Origin: Chloroflexota bacterium
GTDB taxonomy: Bacteria; Chloroflexota; UBA6077; FW602-bin22
NCBI GenBank assembly: GCA_004297775.1
Contig: SCUE01000030.1
Coordinates: forward strand, 1 to 64,000
Length of the DNA: 64,000 nucleotides
Direction of reading: 5' to 3'
Part shown: positions 1-7,730 of the stretch, piece by piece
Layout: each line of letters opens with the position of its first letter
Numbering within the stretch: the first letter of the stretch is position 1
Notes under the pieces: generated by a model
Seen by the model: only the letters and a program-made list of their open reading frames with translations
Told to the model about the DNA's origin: nothing
The model's database searches: none
Made by a program: the position numbers and the translations under genes

Positions 1-1
1 C

Positions 2-100
2 CTCGGCACTCGCAAGAACCTCTTCGACCTCCGCCGCGTCGCCGTCGTCCACAACCTCCACGTCATCGCTCGACGCTACCCTGCCAAAACCGCCGCATGA
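2..100 (+). CDS. 3' end of a gene cut by the window edge, possibly a transposase
   Basis: An open frame enters from the left edge and stops at TGA 98-100, giving 32 residues. They include LGTRKNLFDLRR and a run of VAVVHNLHVIARR. The Arg/Asn-rich helical ending recalls the C-termini of DDE transposases, but the piece is too short to assign a family. It reads toward the RelE-like gene 25 nt downstream. Alternative: the end of any basic DNA-binding protein. The coding call rests on the uninterrupted frame and protein-like composition only. Confidence 0.35.
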   Translation, partial: LGTRKNLFDLRRVAVVHNLHVIARRYPAKTAA

Positions 101-124
101 TTACTGGGCCGGCGCTCTAGTTGC

Positions 125-397
125 TTGCCCTCGTATCGGAGTTTCGTTTTCACGGATACCTTCCTCGATTCGTACACGAGTCGAGATTTCTCGGCTGCTG
201 ATCGCGCTCGTTTCAAGCGCGCGCTCCGATTGCTCGACGAGGACGAGCGTCACCCGTCGCTGCGGCTGCATCAACTCCAGGGTCCGCTTGCGGGCGTGTG
301 GTCCGTGTCGGCCTCCGACGTGCTGCGAATCACGTTTGAGCGACTCGATGGTGGTCGGAAGCTGCTCGGAGTGTGCAGTCGGCACTACGACCGGTAG
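125..397 (+). CDS. RelE/YafQ-like toxin of a type II TA system
   Basis: A 90-residue basic protein in the size range of RelE/ParE-superfamily mRNA interferases. The pattern LRLHQLQGPLAGVWSVSAS, then DVLRITFE, then LLGVCSRHYDR matches the usual core of the fold: a strand with Leu-x-Gly, a Trp-Ser strand, an Arg-Ile/Val-x-Phe strand and a C-terminal His/Tyr tail. Such toxins cleave mRNA at the ribosome. The start is TTG 125; there is no in-frame ATG. No antitoxin of the usual RHH or HTH type lies next to it: upstream is the transposase-like end, downstream an unrelated gene on the other strand. It may therefore be an orphan or have lost its partner. Confidence 0.65.
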   Translation: MPSYRSFVFTDTFLDSYTSRDFSAADRARFKRALRLLDEDERHPSLRLHQLQGPLAGVWSVSASDVLRITFERLDGGRKLLGVCSRHYDR

Positions 398-442
398 ACC
401 ACGAATCGGCGCAGTTCCAGTTCAGGACTTGCCATCAGAGGG

Positions 443-1507
443 CTATCCGGGGCCTTCGGAGGAGTTCGCCAGCTTCCAGCGACTGAGCTTGGCCTGGAAC
501 CCCGGCCGATCGAGCACCGCGCGATTGACGACGCTCTCGGGATTCTCGCCGCGGGCGCAGGCCAGCAGTTGACGTGTGTTGATCTCGCCCATCGCGATGC
601 TGAGTTCGAGCGTGTGCGCCATCGTGTGCGGCGACAGCATCACGTTGTCCATCTCGACCAGCGGATTGTCATCCTGAAGCGGCTCCTCCTCGAAGACATC
701 GAGGCCGGCGCCGGCGATTCGACGCGCGCGCAATGCCTCGATCAAGGCGTGTTCATCGGCGATCGGTCCCCGGGCGCAGTTGATGAAGTAGGCGCTCGGC
801 TTCATCAGCCCGAACTGGCGCGCGCCCACCATGCCGCGCGTCTCGCCGCTCAGGTGCGCGTGGATGCAGATGAAATCGGCCTCGCGAAAGAGATCGTCCA
901 ACGGCACCAGCGTGACGCCGGCGGCGCGGGCGGTCTCGGCCGAGGCGTACGGATCGCTTGCCAGGACGCGCATGGCGAACGGTGCGACCAGCCGCGCCAG
1001 TTCCGAGCCGGTGTTGCCGAAGCCAACGATGCCGAGCGTCTGGCCGTAGATCTCGTTGCCACAGAACTGTCCGCGCGATCGCGCGTCCCACCGGCCCTCG
1101 CGCACGAGCCGGTCCTTATCGATCATCCGCTTCGCCAGCGCGATGATGTACGCGAACGAAGCCGACGCGACCGCGTGCTTCGATGCCGCCGGCGTCGTGC
1201 AGAGCGCGATATTGGCCTCGGTGATCGCCGGAACGTCGATTCGGTCGTAGCCGACCCCGGCCCGGCAAAGCACGACCAGGTTGTCGGCCCCGTTCGCGAG
1301 CGAGGCGCGCGTCACGGCTGTGCCGCCGAGGACGAAGCCTTGATAGACGGCGATGTGCGCCGGCGTCAGTTCCGGCACGTTGGTGCGCAAGTACTCGCTG
1401 ACGACCCCGGCCGCCCCGTCGAGACCGCCAAGGCCGATGTCACCCCAGGCGAGCTTGCCGTCGGACGTCAGGAATCCGCGGTCGAGGCCGATCCGAAACA
1501 CGCTCAT
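443..1507 (-). CDS. D-isomer-specific 2-hydroxyacid dehydrogenase
   Basis: A 354-residue cytosolic NAD(P)-dependent dehydrogenase of the SerA/GyaR family, interconverting a 2-oxoacid and a D-2-hydroxyacid; the substrate cannot be read from sequence. The Rossmann motif GIVGFGNTG lies near residue 160. The catalytic set is visible: Arg246 in NCARGP, Glu275 in VFEEEP and His294 in LSPHTMAH. Length is normal for family members without an ACT domain. It is the second gene of an operon, its ATG overlapping the stop of the NHL-repeat gene by 4 nt. Hydroxypyruvate/glyoxylate reductase or phosphoglycerate dehydrogenase-like activity is possible; the lack of an ACT domain argues against a regulated SerA. 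Confidence 0.88.
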   Translation of the reverse strand: MSVFRIGLDRGFLTSDGKLAWGDIGLGGLDGAAGVVSEYLRTNVPELTPAHIAVYQGFVLGGTAVTRASLANGADNLVVLCRAGVGYDRIDVPAITEANIALCTTPAASKHAVASASFAYIIALAKRMIDKDRLVREGRWDARSRGQFCGNEIYGQTLGIVGFGNTGSELARLVAPFAMRVLASDPYASAETARAAGVTLVPLDDLFREADFICIHAHLSGETRGMVGARQFGLMKPSAYFINCARGPIADEHALIEALRARRIAGAGLDVFEEEPLQDDNPLVEMDNVMLSPHTMAHTLELSIAMGEINTRQLLACARGENPESVVNRAVLDRPGFQAKLSRWKLANSSEGPG

Positions 1508-2373
1508 CGATTGCGGACGTACTTCTGCAAACCGTTCTCGCCGACGACCTCACCGATGTAGATGTCGCCTCGCGAGTCGACCCAGATCGAATGCGGCGAC
1601 TTCTCCTTCTCGTGCGTCAGGATGCTTTCGTACGGCCAGCGCGACAGCAGCGAGCCATCGAGACCCCGCACTGACACCTCGGCGTAGGCGTGCGCGACGT
1701 ACATCACGCCATCGCGAATGTGCACCTGCATCGGATTCTGCCAGTCGGACCATTCGCCGAGGTACGCGCCCCCGCGGTCGAACCATTGGATGCGCCGATT
1801 CTCGCGGTCGCAGACCAGGACCCGGTTCTGTCCATCGATCACGACGTCGTGCGGTAGGACGAACTGTCCCGGGCCGGTGCCCTTCTCGCCCCACGACTGC
1901 ATGAGATTGCCGTCGCGATCATACCGGTGAACGCGCTGGTTGCCGTAGCCGTCGGCGACGTACATTTCGCCGTCCGGCGCGATCACGGCCTTGGTCGGCC
2001 GATTGAACGGGTCGCTCGGTGCTCCCGGCACGCCCGGTGTACCCCAGGAGCGAATCAGTTGGCCCTCGGGGGTCCAGATCGATACCGTGTGATTCATCGT
2101 GTCGGTGATGTAGAGACGGTTGTCCGGCCCCATCCAGATGCCGTGCGGCGACTTGAACTGCCCCTCGCCCCACGAATTCACAAGGTTCCCGGCGCGGTCG
2201 AAGACGAGCATCTTCGCCACCGGCGCCCGCTGGAAGACGTAGACGCGATCGTGCGTGTCGCCAGTGAGACCCTGGGCGACGCCAAACGCCGCCACCCCGC
2301 CGGCCCGCCGGCCCCACTCGCGATCGACCGTGTACGTGTACGCGCCCTGCCCGACGACCGTCTGAGTTGGCAT
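1504..2373 (-). CDS. NHL-repeat beta-propeller protein (PAL-like)
   Basis: A 289-residue protein made of repeating NHL blades. The recurrent units have the form SPHGIWMGPDNRLYITD, RPTKAVIAPDGEMYVAD, LPHDVVIDGQNRVLVCD and SPHSIWVDSRGDIYIGE, each followed by a basic turn and a VxxW/F strand. This is the six-bladed propeller of the peptidyl-alpha-hydroxyglycine lyase-like family; in bacteria most members have no proven reaction. There is no signal peptide, so it is probably cytosolic. It is first in a two-gene operon with the 2-hydroxyacid dehydrogenase (4-nt overlap), which suggests a shared carbon substrate. Function beyond the fold is unknown. Confidence 0.82.
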   Translation of the reverse strand: MPTQTVVGQGAYTYTVDREWGRRAGGVAAFGVAQGLTGDTHDRVYVFQRAPVAKMLVFDRAGNLVNSWGEGQFKSPHGIWMGPDNRLYITDTMNHTVSIWTPEGQLIRSWGTPGVPGAPSDPFNRPTKAVIAPDGEMYVADGYGNQRVHRYDRDGNLMQSWGEKGTGPGQFVLPHDVVIDGQNRVLVCDRENRRIQWFDRGGAYLGEWSDWQNPMQVHIRDGVMYVAHAYAEVSVRGLDGSLLSRWPYESILTHEKEKSPHSIWVDSRGDIYIGEVVGENGLQKYVRNR

Positions 2374-2494
2374 TTTTCGCGCTCCTTCGTTCGTGCCGAT
2401 AGTATTCCACTTCGGGAGCGTAAACCGACGGCGTCAGGGCGTCTGTTCCCGACCGGGATCCGCCCGGCAAGGGGACGCGCCGGCCCCGGGTGCG

Positions 2495-2806
2495 CTATTT
2501 GACCTTATCCGCGTAGACCATGACCAGTGAGGACGCGTCGCCGTACGCGTCCCATTCCGATACGATCGGTGCCATCCCGGTTCCCGCGAGCGCCTGCTGC
2601 CACGCGGCCCAGCTCTCCACTTCGATGTCCTCGATGATTTGGTACGGTGGTGCGCCCTTCTCCGCTCCCTGGACGGCGTAGACCTCGAATCGGATCACAC
2701 CGGATTGAAAGGGCGTCACGACCTGATCCCGCGTGCGAGACCAGGCCATGTAGTCCTCCAGCGCTACGCCCGGCTTCAGGTTGTACATCACGAAGACTTT
2801 CTGCAT
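2495..2806 (-). CDS. RedY/EthD-like dimeric alpha-beta barrel protein
   Basis: A 103-residue protein beginning MQKVFVMYNLKPGV and containing a DYMAWSRTRDQ segment, a charged EDIEVESWAAW segment and an acidic tail. The pattern is that of small ferredoxin-fold proteins of the RedY/HapK and EthD type (dimeric alpha-beta barrel), whose roles range from monooxygenase accessory to unknown. An AGGGGAGG-type ribosome site sits just upstream of the ATG. It stands alone, separated by about 120 nt from the NHL-protein gene on the same strand. The family call is by recognisable pattern; no reaction is claimed. Confidence 0.6.
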   Translation of the reverse strand: MQKVFVMYNLKPGVALEDYMAWSRTRDQVVTPFQSGVIRFEVYAVQGAEKGAPPYQIIEDIEVESWAAWQQALAGTGMAPIVSEWDAYGDASSLVMVYADKVK

Positions 2807-3138
2807 ATGGCCTCCCCTGCTTGTCTTGACACCAGCCAGGCGAACCTTTCGGGTTGCGAAAACCTGATGTGCTGGATAGTTTATCGATAACTGCGCGCCC
2901 GGTCGGCGTGTCGTATCACGTGCCGTAGCGAGCGGAGCCGGTCTCGAAGATCAACGGCCTCGGATCCGGATCGGCGCGACCCGCGGGTTCGGCGGTGTCG
3001 GTCAACGCCACGGTGCCCCTCAGGTGTCAAGCATCAAGGCGTCAGCCACCCTTCGGTCCTCGATGCGCGCCAGGGCGTCGTTCCGCGGTCGGCCCCGTCG
3101 CTTTCTACCGCTCCGATGCTGTCACATCGCTCGCCTGA
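2807..3138. other. Non-coding stretch, nothing recognised
   Basis: Between the RedY-like gene (minus strand) and the helicase remnant (plus strand) I see no open frame with protein-like composition. An AT-richer patch around 2860-2890 probably carries the promoter of the RedY-like gene. The right half may be decayed coding sequence of the same helicase whose end follows. Confidence 0.4.
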
Positions 3139-3498
3139 TGTGGCGGACTGCTCGCCGCTCGCGCGTTCGGTTGCGATTCGACGCTCACGAGTCGCGCGAC
3201 CTTCTCCTCGAACTCGTCGAGTTCGATCTCGCCCCGGACCGAGCTAGCCGATCTTGACGACGCGTTCAAGGATGCGAAACGAGCCGCTCGCCTGGCGCCG
3301 ACTCTGCCGGAGAAGCTCGAATGCCAGCGTGCGGCACGGACGCTCGAAGAGAAGCGAGACGACGCGTGGCGCGCATACCATAAGGCCAGCCGCGAGATCG
3401 ACCGACAGAAGGACGCCACACTGGACGAAATCAGTCGCCGATCGGAGCAGCGTATCGAGCAACATCTGCTCTTCGCATTTCGCTGGGTCATTAGTTGA
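3139..3498 (+). pseudogene. C-terminal remnant of a SNF2-type helicase
   Basis: A frame without a start runs from 3139 to TGA 3496-3498. Its last 85 residues are strongly protein-like. They include ELADLDDAFKDAKRAARL, TLPEKLECQRAARTLEEK, RDDAWRAYHKASREIDRQKD, a charged helix, and an ending LLFAFRWVIS. This is the pattern at the end of large SNF2/DEAD helicases of restriction and DISARM-type loci: a long Arg/Glu coiled-coil, then a hydrophobic terminal strand with RW. The helicase core is absent, and the upstream frame is closed by TGA 3136-3138. The stop lies 9 nt before the DUF262 gene, so it was probably the upstream gene of that operon. The intact SNF2 protein at 23.5-26.5 kb ends differently, so this is not a copy of it. 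Confidence 0.6.
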
Positions 3499-3507
3499 GG
3501 AGGCATC

Positions 3508-5274
3508 ATGAGTGACGTGAAGACGTGTTTCAAGAGAGTGGACTATGACCTCGGAGGACTACTCCACTATATTGACATCGGTGACATCGGTTTGCCGGAT
3601 ATCCAGCGTCCTTTTGTATGGTCGAATGCCAAGGTCCGAGACCTTTTCGACTCGATGTATCGCGGATTTCCGGTTGGCTATCTCTTATTCTGGGAGAACG
3701 GCCAAGCTGACGGCGCCCGCCAGATCGGCATAGGTCAGAAAGCGCACTCGTCACCGTCGCGACTGATTGTCGATGGGCAACAGAGGCTCACTTCGCTCTA
3801 CGCCGTCTTTCGTGGCAAGGCTGTCCTGGACGACGACTATCGCGAACGTCAAATCGAAATTGCTTTCAGGCCTCGTGACGCCAAGTTCGACGTCGCCGAT
3901 GCTGCAATCAGGCGAGATCCTGAATGGATCCCGAATATCTCGACTCTGTGGGCGTCCGGCAAGTCGAGCTACCAGCTCGTCAAGAGTTTCCTCGAGTCAA
4001 TTCGACAGAGGATGGCGCTAACGGACGAGGCTGAAGAGGAGATTAGCCACAATCTGGACCGTCTGTTTGACCTACAGAAGTACCCATTCACGGCTCTCGA
4101 GATTGCTCCTTCGGTTGAGGAAGAGCAAGTAGCCGACATTTTCGTACGAATCAACAGTGAGGGCGTCCGTCTAAACCAGGCGGACTTCATTCTTACGCTT
4201 CTGTCAGTTTTCTGGGATGACGGTCGACGCGACCTTGAGGCATTCTGCCGCGAATCGCGCGAACCTCCAGGATCAAAGAAGATGCCGTCCCCCTTCAATC
4301 ACTTCATACAACCCGATCCCGATCAACTGCTCCGCGTTTCAGTGGCGCTCGGCTTCGACCGCGCTCGACTGCAGAGCGTCTACCAGGTCCTACGCGGCAA
4401 GGATCTGGACACTGGTGAGTTCTCAGCGCAACGTCGCGACGCTCAGTTCGACGTTCTCAAGAAGGCACAAGCAAGGGTGCTCGATTTGACCGTCTGGCAT
4501 CAGTTTCTGAGTGCGCTGACGGGTGCCGGATTTCGAGGCGCTGAAATGGTTTCATCTCAGAACGCAATGCTCTATGCATACGCTCTCTATTTGATCGGCC
4601 GTGATCGCTACTCCGTCCCCGAGCATACGCTGCAAAGAATCGTCGCGCGTTGGTTCTTCTTCAGCACGCTGACAGGGCGGTACACCAATGGCCCCGAATC
4701 CGTCATGGATCGTGATCTCAATCGGATAGGCGGAAGCACAATGCCAGCTCAGTTCGTCCGGGCGCTCGATAGTATCATCGAAACCGAGTTCACCGAAGAC
4801 TACTGGCGGATTGCCTTGCCGGCCGCACTCGGTAGTTCGTCGGCACGCAACCCGCAGTTATTCGCGTACTTCGCCGCGCAGATTCGACTGGGCGCTCCCG
4901 TTCTCTTCTCCCACAAGATGATTGGCGATTTGATCGACCCATCCTTGAAGCCCAAGAAGAAAGCGCTTGACCGCCATCACCTGTTCCCTCGAAGCTGGCT
5001 TGAAAAGCAGGGAATCACCGACCTGAAGATCATCAACCAAATGGCGAACTTCGCCTTGCTCGAGTGGCCCGAGAACCTCGCAATCAGCGACACCTCGCCC
5101 ACGGCGTACCTCCCCGCGATCCGTGGCCGCTTCAGTGATCACGAATGGCAACGTATGTGCGAACTTCATGCCCTTCCCGACGGATGGGACAGCCTCGATT
5201 ATTCAACCTTCCTCTCCGAACGACGACAACTCATGGCGGCAATCATTCACCGTGGCTTTCAAACTCTGAACTAG
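3508..5274 (+). CDS. DUF262 / HNH nuclease, GmrSD-like defence protein
   Basis: A 588-residue protein. The N-terminal DUF262 (ParB-like) domain shows PDIQRPFVW, DSMYRGFPVGYLLFW and the signature IVDGQQRLTSLYAVFRGK around residues 90-105. A helical middle follows. The C-terminal HNH-type nuclease motif LDRHHLFPRSWLE is near residue 486, with a later Asn-rich segment INQMANFALLEW. This is the order of single-chain GmrSD-like proteins, nucleotide-driven endonucleases acting on modified DNA; related DUF262 proteins act in Ssp systems. Specificity cannot be read here. GAGGAGGC-type ribosome site, ATG 3508. It directly follows a decayed helicase, so it is likely the survivor of a larger defence operon. 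Confidence 0.82.
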   Translation: MSDVKTCFKRVDYDLGGLLHYIDIGDIGLPDIQRPFVWSNAKVRDLFDSMYRGFPVGYLLFWENGQADGARQIGIGQKAHSSPSRLIVDGQQRLTSLYAVFRGKAVLDDDYRERQIEIAFRPRDAKFDVADAAIRRDPEWIPNISTLWASGKSSYQLVKSFLESIRQRMALTDEAEEEISHNLDRLFDLQKYPFTALEIAPSVEEEQVADIFVRINSEGVRLNQADFILTLLSVFWDDGRRDLEAFCRESREPPGSKKMPSPFNHFIQPDPDQLLRVSVALGFDRARLQSVYQVLRGKDLDTGEFSAQRRDAQFDVLKKAQARVLDLTVWHQFLSALTGAGFRGAEMVSSQNAMLYAYALYLIGRDRYSVPEHTLQRIVARWFFFSTLTGRYTNGPESVMDRDLNRIGGSTMPAQFVRALDSIIETEFTEDYWRIALPAALGSSSARNPQLFAYFAAQIRLGAPVLFSHKMIGDLIDPSLKPKKKALDRHHLFPRSWLEKQGITDLKIINQMANFALLEWPENLAISDTSPTAYLPAIRGRFSDHEWQRMCELHALPDGWDSLDYSTFLSERRQLMAAIIHRGFQTLN

Positions 5275-5345
5275 TCTGACTGCCAATCGGCGCCCTCGTC
5301 GAGGTAGTCATCGTGGCGCGTGGAACGCCGGACGCGTCGATTGGC
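5271..5345 (-). pseudogene. Remnant of a vapB antitoxin C-terminus
   Basis: Read on the minus strand, this short frame gives RRVRRSTRHDDYLDEGADWQSD and a TAG stop. The intact VapB encoded at 6407-6667 ends with ERVRRAMS... and HDDYLAEIDWQSS. The RVRR and HDDYL.E.DWQS blocks match, with about 15 residues missing between them, and no start or N-terminal ribbon-helix-helix is present. It overlaps the last bases of the DUF262 gene. I read it as a decayed paralogous antitoxin. Confidence 0.6.
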
Positions 5346-5481
5346 GGCGTCAGGTTGCCTGAGGCTGATCGAGATCGAGGCGGCGAAGGACTCGGGCGCC
5401 GTTGCGCGCCGCGCTGAGATTCGCCCTGCGACAGCCGACGGACACAGGCCGTCTCGGCTCGATCCCCAGCCGCGAGGTCGA

Positions 5482-5931
5482 TCACGCTGGCGTCAGGCGG
5501 ACGATCGGAATCACGCGGTCGGTCTTCCGCTCGTAGCCCGAATAGATCGGCGCTTCGGCGACGATGCGGCGCCAGGCCGCGTCCCGAGCCTCGCCGGCGA
5601 GCGATTCGGCGTTGACGCGGATGCGTCGGCCATCGACCGTCGCCCAGATCTTGTCGGGGTTGCGAGCGAGGTTGAAGTACCAGGCGGGGTGCTTGACGGC
5701 GCCGCCGAAGGACGCGACGACGAGCCAGGCACTATCACCGTCCGGGAAATAGCCGAGCGGGACGCTGTGCTCGTTCCCCGACTTCGCGCCGGTGGTAGTG
5801 AGGCTCAGCAACTTCATGCCCCGGGCCCGGAGGAACACGTTCGCGATCGGGAGAAGGATCGCGAGCAATGGCCTGGGAATCCTGGGCATCGTTACGCCTC
5901 GCGTGCCGCTGGGTGTGAGTTCGACGGGCAT
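5482..5931 (-). CDS. Deazaflavin (F420)-dependent nitroreductase family protein
   Basis: A 149-residue protein of the Ddn/FDOR split-barrel family. Visible landmarks are LLSLTTTGAKSGNEHSVPLGYF, a hydrophobic WLVVASFGGA segment, HPAWYFNLARNPD, and a C-terminal Arg/Tyr-rich helix ending VIPIVRLTPA. These correspond to the family's conserved TxGRxSG-like phosphate-binding loop and HPxWxxNL motif. Members reduce nitro or quinone substrates with F420H2; FMN use is possible. I chose ATG 5931 because GGAGGT lies 5 nt upstream; the frame stays open further upstream without a good start. Monocistronic. Confidence 0.85.
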   Translation of the reverse strand: MPVELTPSGTRGVTMPRIPRPLLAILLPIANVFLRARGMKLLSLTTTGAKSGNEHSVPLGYFPDGDSAWLVVASFGGAVKHPAWYFNLARNPDKIWATVDGRRIRVNAESLAGEARDAAWRRIVAEAPIYSGYERKTDRVIPIVRLTPA

Positions 5932-6026
5932 GAGTGACCTCCAAGTACTGGCCCCTGGCTGATCGTAGGCGCTGGTGGCATCTGGTCCGCTCGCGACATT
6001 TGACGATCGCGACGGGCGCTGCTCTG

Positions 6027-6422
6027 TCACCTTTCCAGCGCGAATCCCTGTTCCTCGAATTGACGGTCGAAGGCGAAGGCGCGGTCGATCCCGTGCGAGC
6101 GGGCAACTATGAAGCTGACACAGTCGGTCAGGCTCAGTTCGCGCCGATTGGCGACTGACCACGCGCTTACCGCCTGGTCGTGAACGGGACAGTCGACCCA
6201 GACGATGCGCATGAAGGAGGAAATGGGGCCGACCCCTTGGGCCGACGCGGCGCTGGCGCGCCGTTGGATCAAAGCTGTCGATTCCAAGACGACGTAGTTC
6301 GTCGTCACAGTATCCTCACCTTCCGCGATCAGTCGATGCCAGATTGCGAGCGCCCGAATGTGACCGGGATCCCGATCGTCTAGCAGGGCGTAGATCGCGG
6401 AGGTGTCTACGAAGACTGCCAA
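6027..6422 (-). CDS. vapC: VapC-type PIN-domain toxin
   Basis: A 131-residue PIN-domain ribonuclease. It begins VFVDTSAIYALLDDRD with the first catalytic Asp, has Glu in NYVVLESTALI, an Asp/Ser pair in ELSLTDCVSFIVAR, and the last acidic residue in AFAFDRQFEEQGF. This is the full PIN acidic set, so the toxin looks active. VapC toxins cleave tRNA or rRNA at single sites. Its start overlaps the upstream vapB by 16 nt, the usual antitoxin-first arrangement, and expression should be autoregulated through VapB. No sign of decay. Confidence 0.88.
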   Translation of the reverse strand: MAVFVDTSAIYALLDDRDPGHIRALAIWHRLIAEGEDTVTTNYVVLESTALIQRRASAASAQGVGPISSFMRIVWVDCPVHDQAVSAWSVANRRELSLTDCVSFIVARSHGIDRAFAFDRQFEEQGFALER

Positions 6423-6667
6423 TCGATCTCCGCCAGGTAGTCGTCGTGATTCTCTGAGACGTTCGAACCGTCGCCGCTGAAGATCCCGACAATCGACATC
6501 GCGCGCCTGACACGCTCCTCGCGCGTCTCTCCGTTTCGCGCAAGATACGTCGTCAGAGCCTCACGGACGATCTGTGCCTCCGACACGTGCCGTTTGGCCG
6601 CGACCCGGGCCAGCGCGGCGTCGGTTTCGGGTGCGATCTGAAATTGCTTGCGAACGTATGATGTCAC
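6407..6667 (-). CDS. vapB: VapB antitoxin (ribbon-helix-helix)
   Basis: An 86-residue antitoxin: MTSYVRKQFQIAPETDAALAR followed by SEAQIVREALTTYLARN is a ribbon-helix-helix DNA-binding N-terminus. The acidic C-terminus (NHDDYLAEIDWQSS) would neutralise VapC. The gene precedes and overlaps vapC. A similar C-terminus occurs as a fragment 1.1 kb away at 5271-5345. A short AT-rich inverted sequence around the start (6664-6700) may be the operator. Confidence 0.85.
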   Translation of the reverse strand: MTSYVRKQFQIAPETDAALARVAAKRHVSEAQIVREALTTYLARNGETREERVRRAMSIVGIFSGDGSNVSENHDDYLAEIDWQSS

Positions 6668-6704
6668 TACGCCATGATCTTACATCATGGTGTGATCCCA
6701 GATG

Positions 6705-7523
6705 CTATCGCGAAAACTCCAGCAGGTAGCCGGCGAACACGTCGCGCCAGTGCGCCTTCTCCTCGGCCGTGCCGAAGTCGAGCGAGTACGGACCGGCGTA
6801 GCCGGCCGTTGCCAGGCGGCGGAACACGTGCCGGAAGTCGACCATGCCCTTGCCCGGCACGAGGTGTTCCTCGTACCGCCCATGCGTGTCGTTCAGGCGG
6901 ACCTGCGCGATCCGGTCGACGCCGAACGCGTCGAAGAAGCCGTCGAAACCGTCTGGCACCAGATGGGCGTGGCCGACGTTGAACGCCCAGCGGAACCGAT
7001 GCGACGTCACCGCCTCGAAGAACCGCCGCGTCTCGACAACGTCGCGCGGCATGTAGTGAATCTCGGCGTCGTCCGGTTCCTTGTTGTGGTTCTCGAAGCA
7101 GATCGTCAGGCCGCGTTGCTCTGCCAACGTGGCGGCGCGCTGCATGCGCGCGATCGCGATCGCCATCCGCGCCTCGCGATCGGCCCCGAAGTGATAGCCC
7201 CCATGACAGATCACGTAGCCCGCGCCGACGGACACCGCCAGGTCGAGGTTCTCCCGCACGTATTCGTCGATCGCGGCGTGCATCACCGGCGTGATCTCGG
7301 CCATGTTGACCGCCGACAGCGTATGCAGTCCGATCCGGACCCCGTGGTGTCGTGCCAACGCGCGAATGTCACTCACACGCGCGGGCGTGAACGTACCCGG
7401 AAAGTTCTCCGGCTTGTCAGCGTTGAAATCCACGCGAGTGAAGCCGAGCGCCGCGCCGCGTTCGATCGCGGCTTCGAGCGGTCCATCCCGCGAAAAGACG
7501 AAACGCGTGGCGTGATCGGTCAT
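6705..7523 (-). CDS. Sugar phosphate isomerase/epimerase (AP endonuclease 2 fold)
   Basis: A 272-residue xylose-isomerase-like TIM barrel. The metal-site pattern includes CFENHNKEPDD (Glu), NVGHAHLVPDGF (His) and VRLNDTHGRYEEHLVPGKG (Asp-x-His), then SLDFG near the end. These place it in the family of cytosolic isomerases, epimerases and dehydratases acting on sugar or inositol derivatives. GLHTLSAVNM and VICHGGYHFG supply two further conserved His. The substrate is not determinable. It stands alone on the minus strand, back-to-back with the glcF-like gene. Confidence 0.82.
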   Translation of the reverse strand: MTDHATRFVFSRDGPLEAAIERGAALGFTRVDFNADKPENFPGTFTPARVSDIRALARHHGVRIGLHTLSAVNMAEITPVMHAAIDEYVRENLDLAVSVGAGYVICHGGYHFGADREARMAIAIARMQRAATLAEQRGLTICFENHNKEPDDAEIHYMPRDVVETRRFFEAVTSHRFRWAFNVGHAHLVPDGFDGFFDAFGVDRIAQVRLNDTHGRYEEHLVPGKGMVDFRHVFRRLATAGYAGPYSLDFGTAEEKAHWRDVFAGYLLEFSR

Positions 7524-7730
7524 CGGGTGCCTCCCACGGCGGGATTATTGACCGAGTGGGATCGGTTCAGGGTCACGAGGACGCTGGAAGGTTCGCCGAT
7601 CGGAGGAAGGGAGCGGGATTGCGCGCACGAATCCGTCCTCACGATTGCCGCCGAGTCCGCCAGCACCACATCATTCCCCTCCCGAACGCCGCGCCGCGAC
7701 GCGGGTGCGTGATCCGTCTACCATCTAGCG

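Noticed and set aside
3105..3533. Minus-strand frame with GEIELDEFEEKVARL
   Set aside because: Shadow of the helicase remnant; the charged string is the complement of a Ser/Leu-rich stretch and has no start site or neighbours.
5320..6162. Nitroreductase starting 77 residues earlier at 6162
   Set aside because: Extra N-terminus is not protein-like and overlaps the vapC gene; a GGAGGT site supports ATG 5931.
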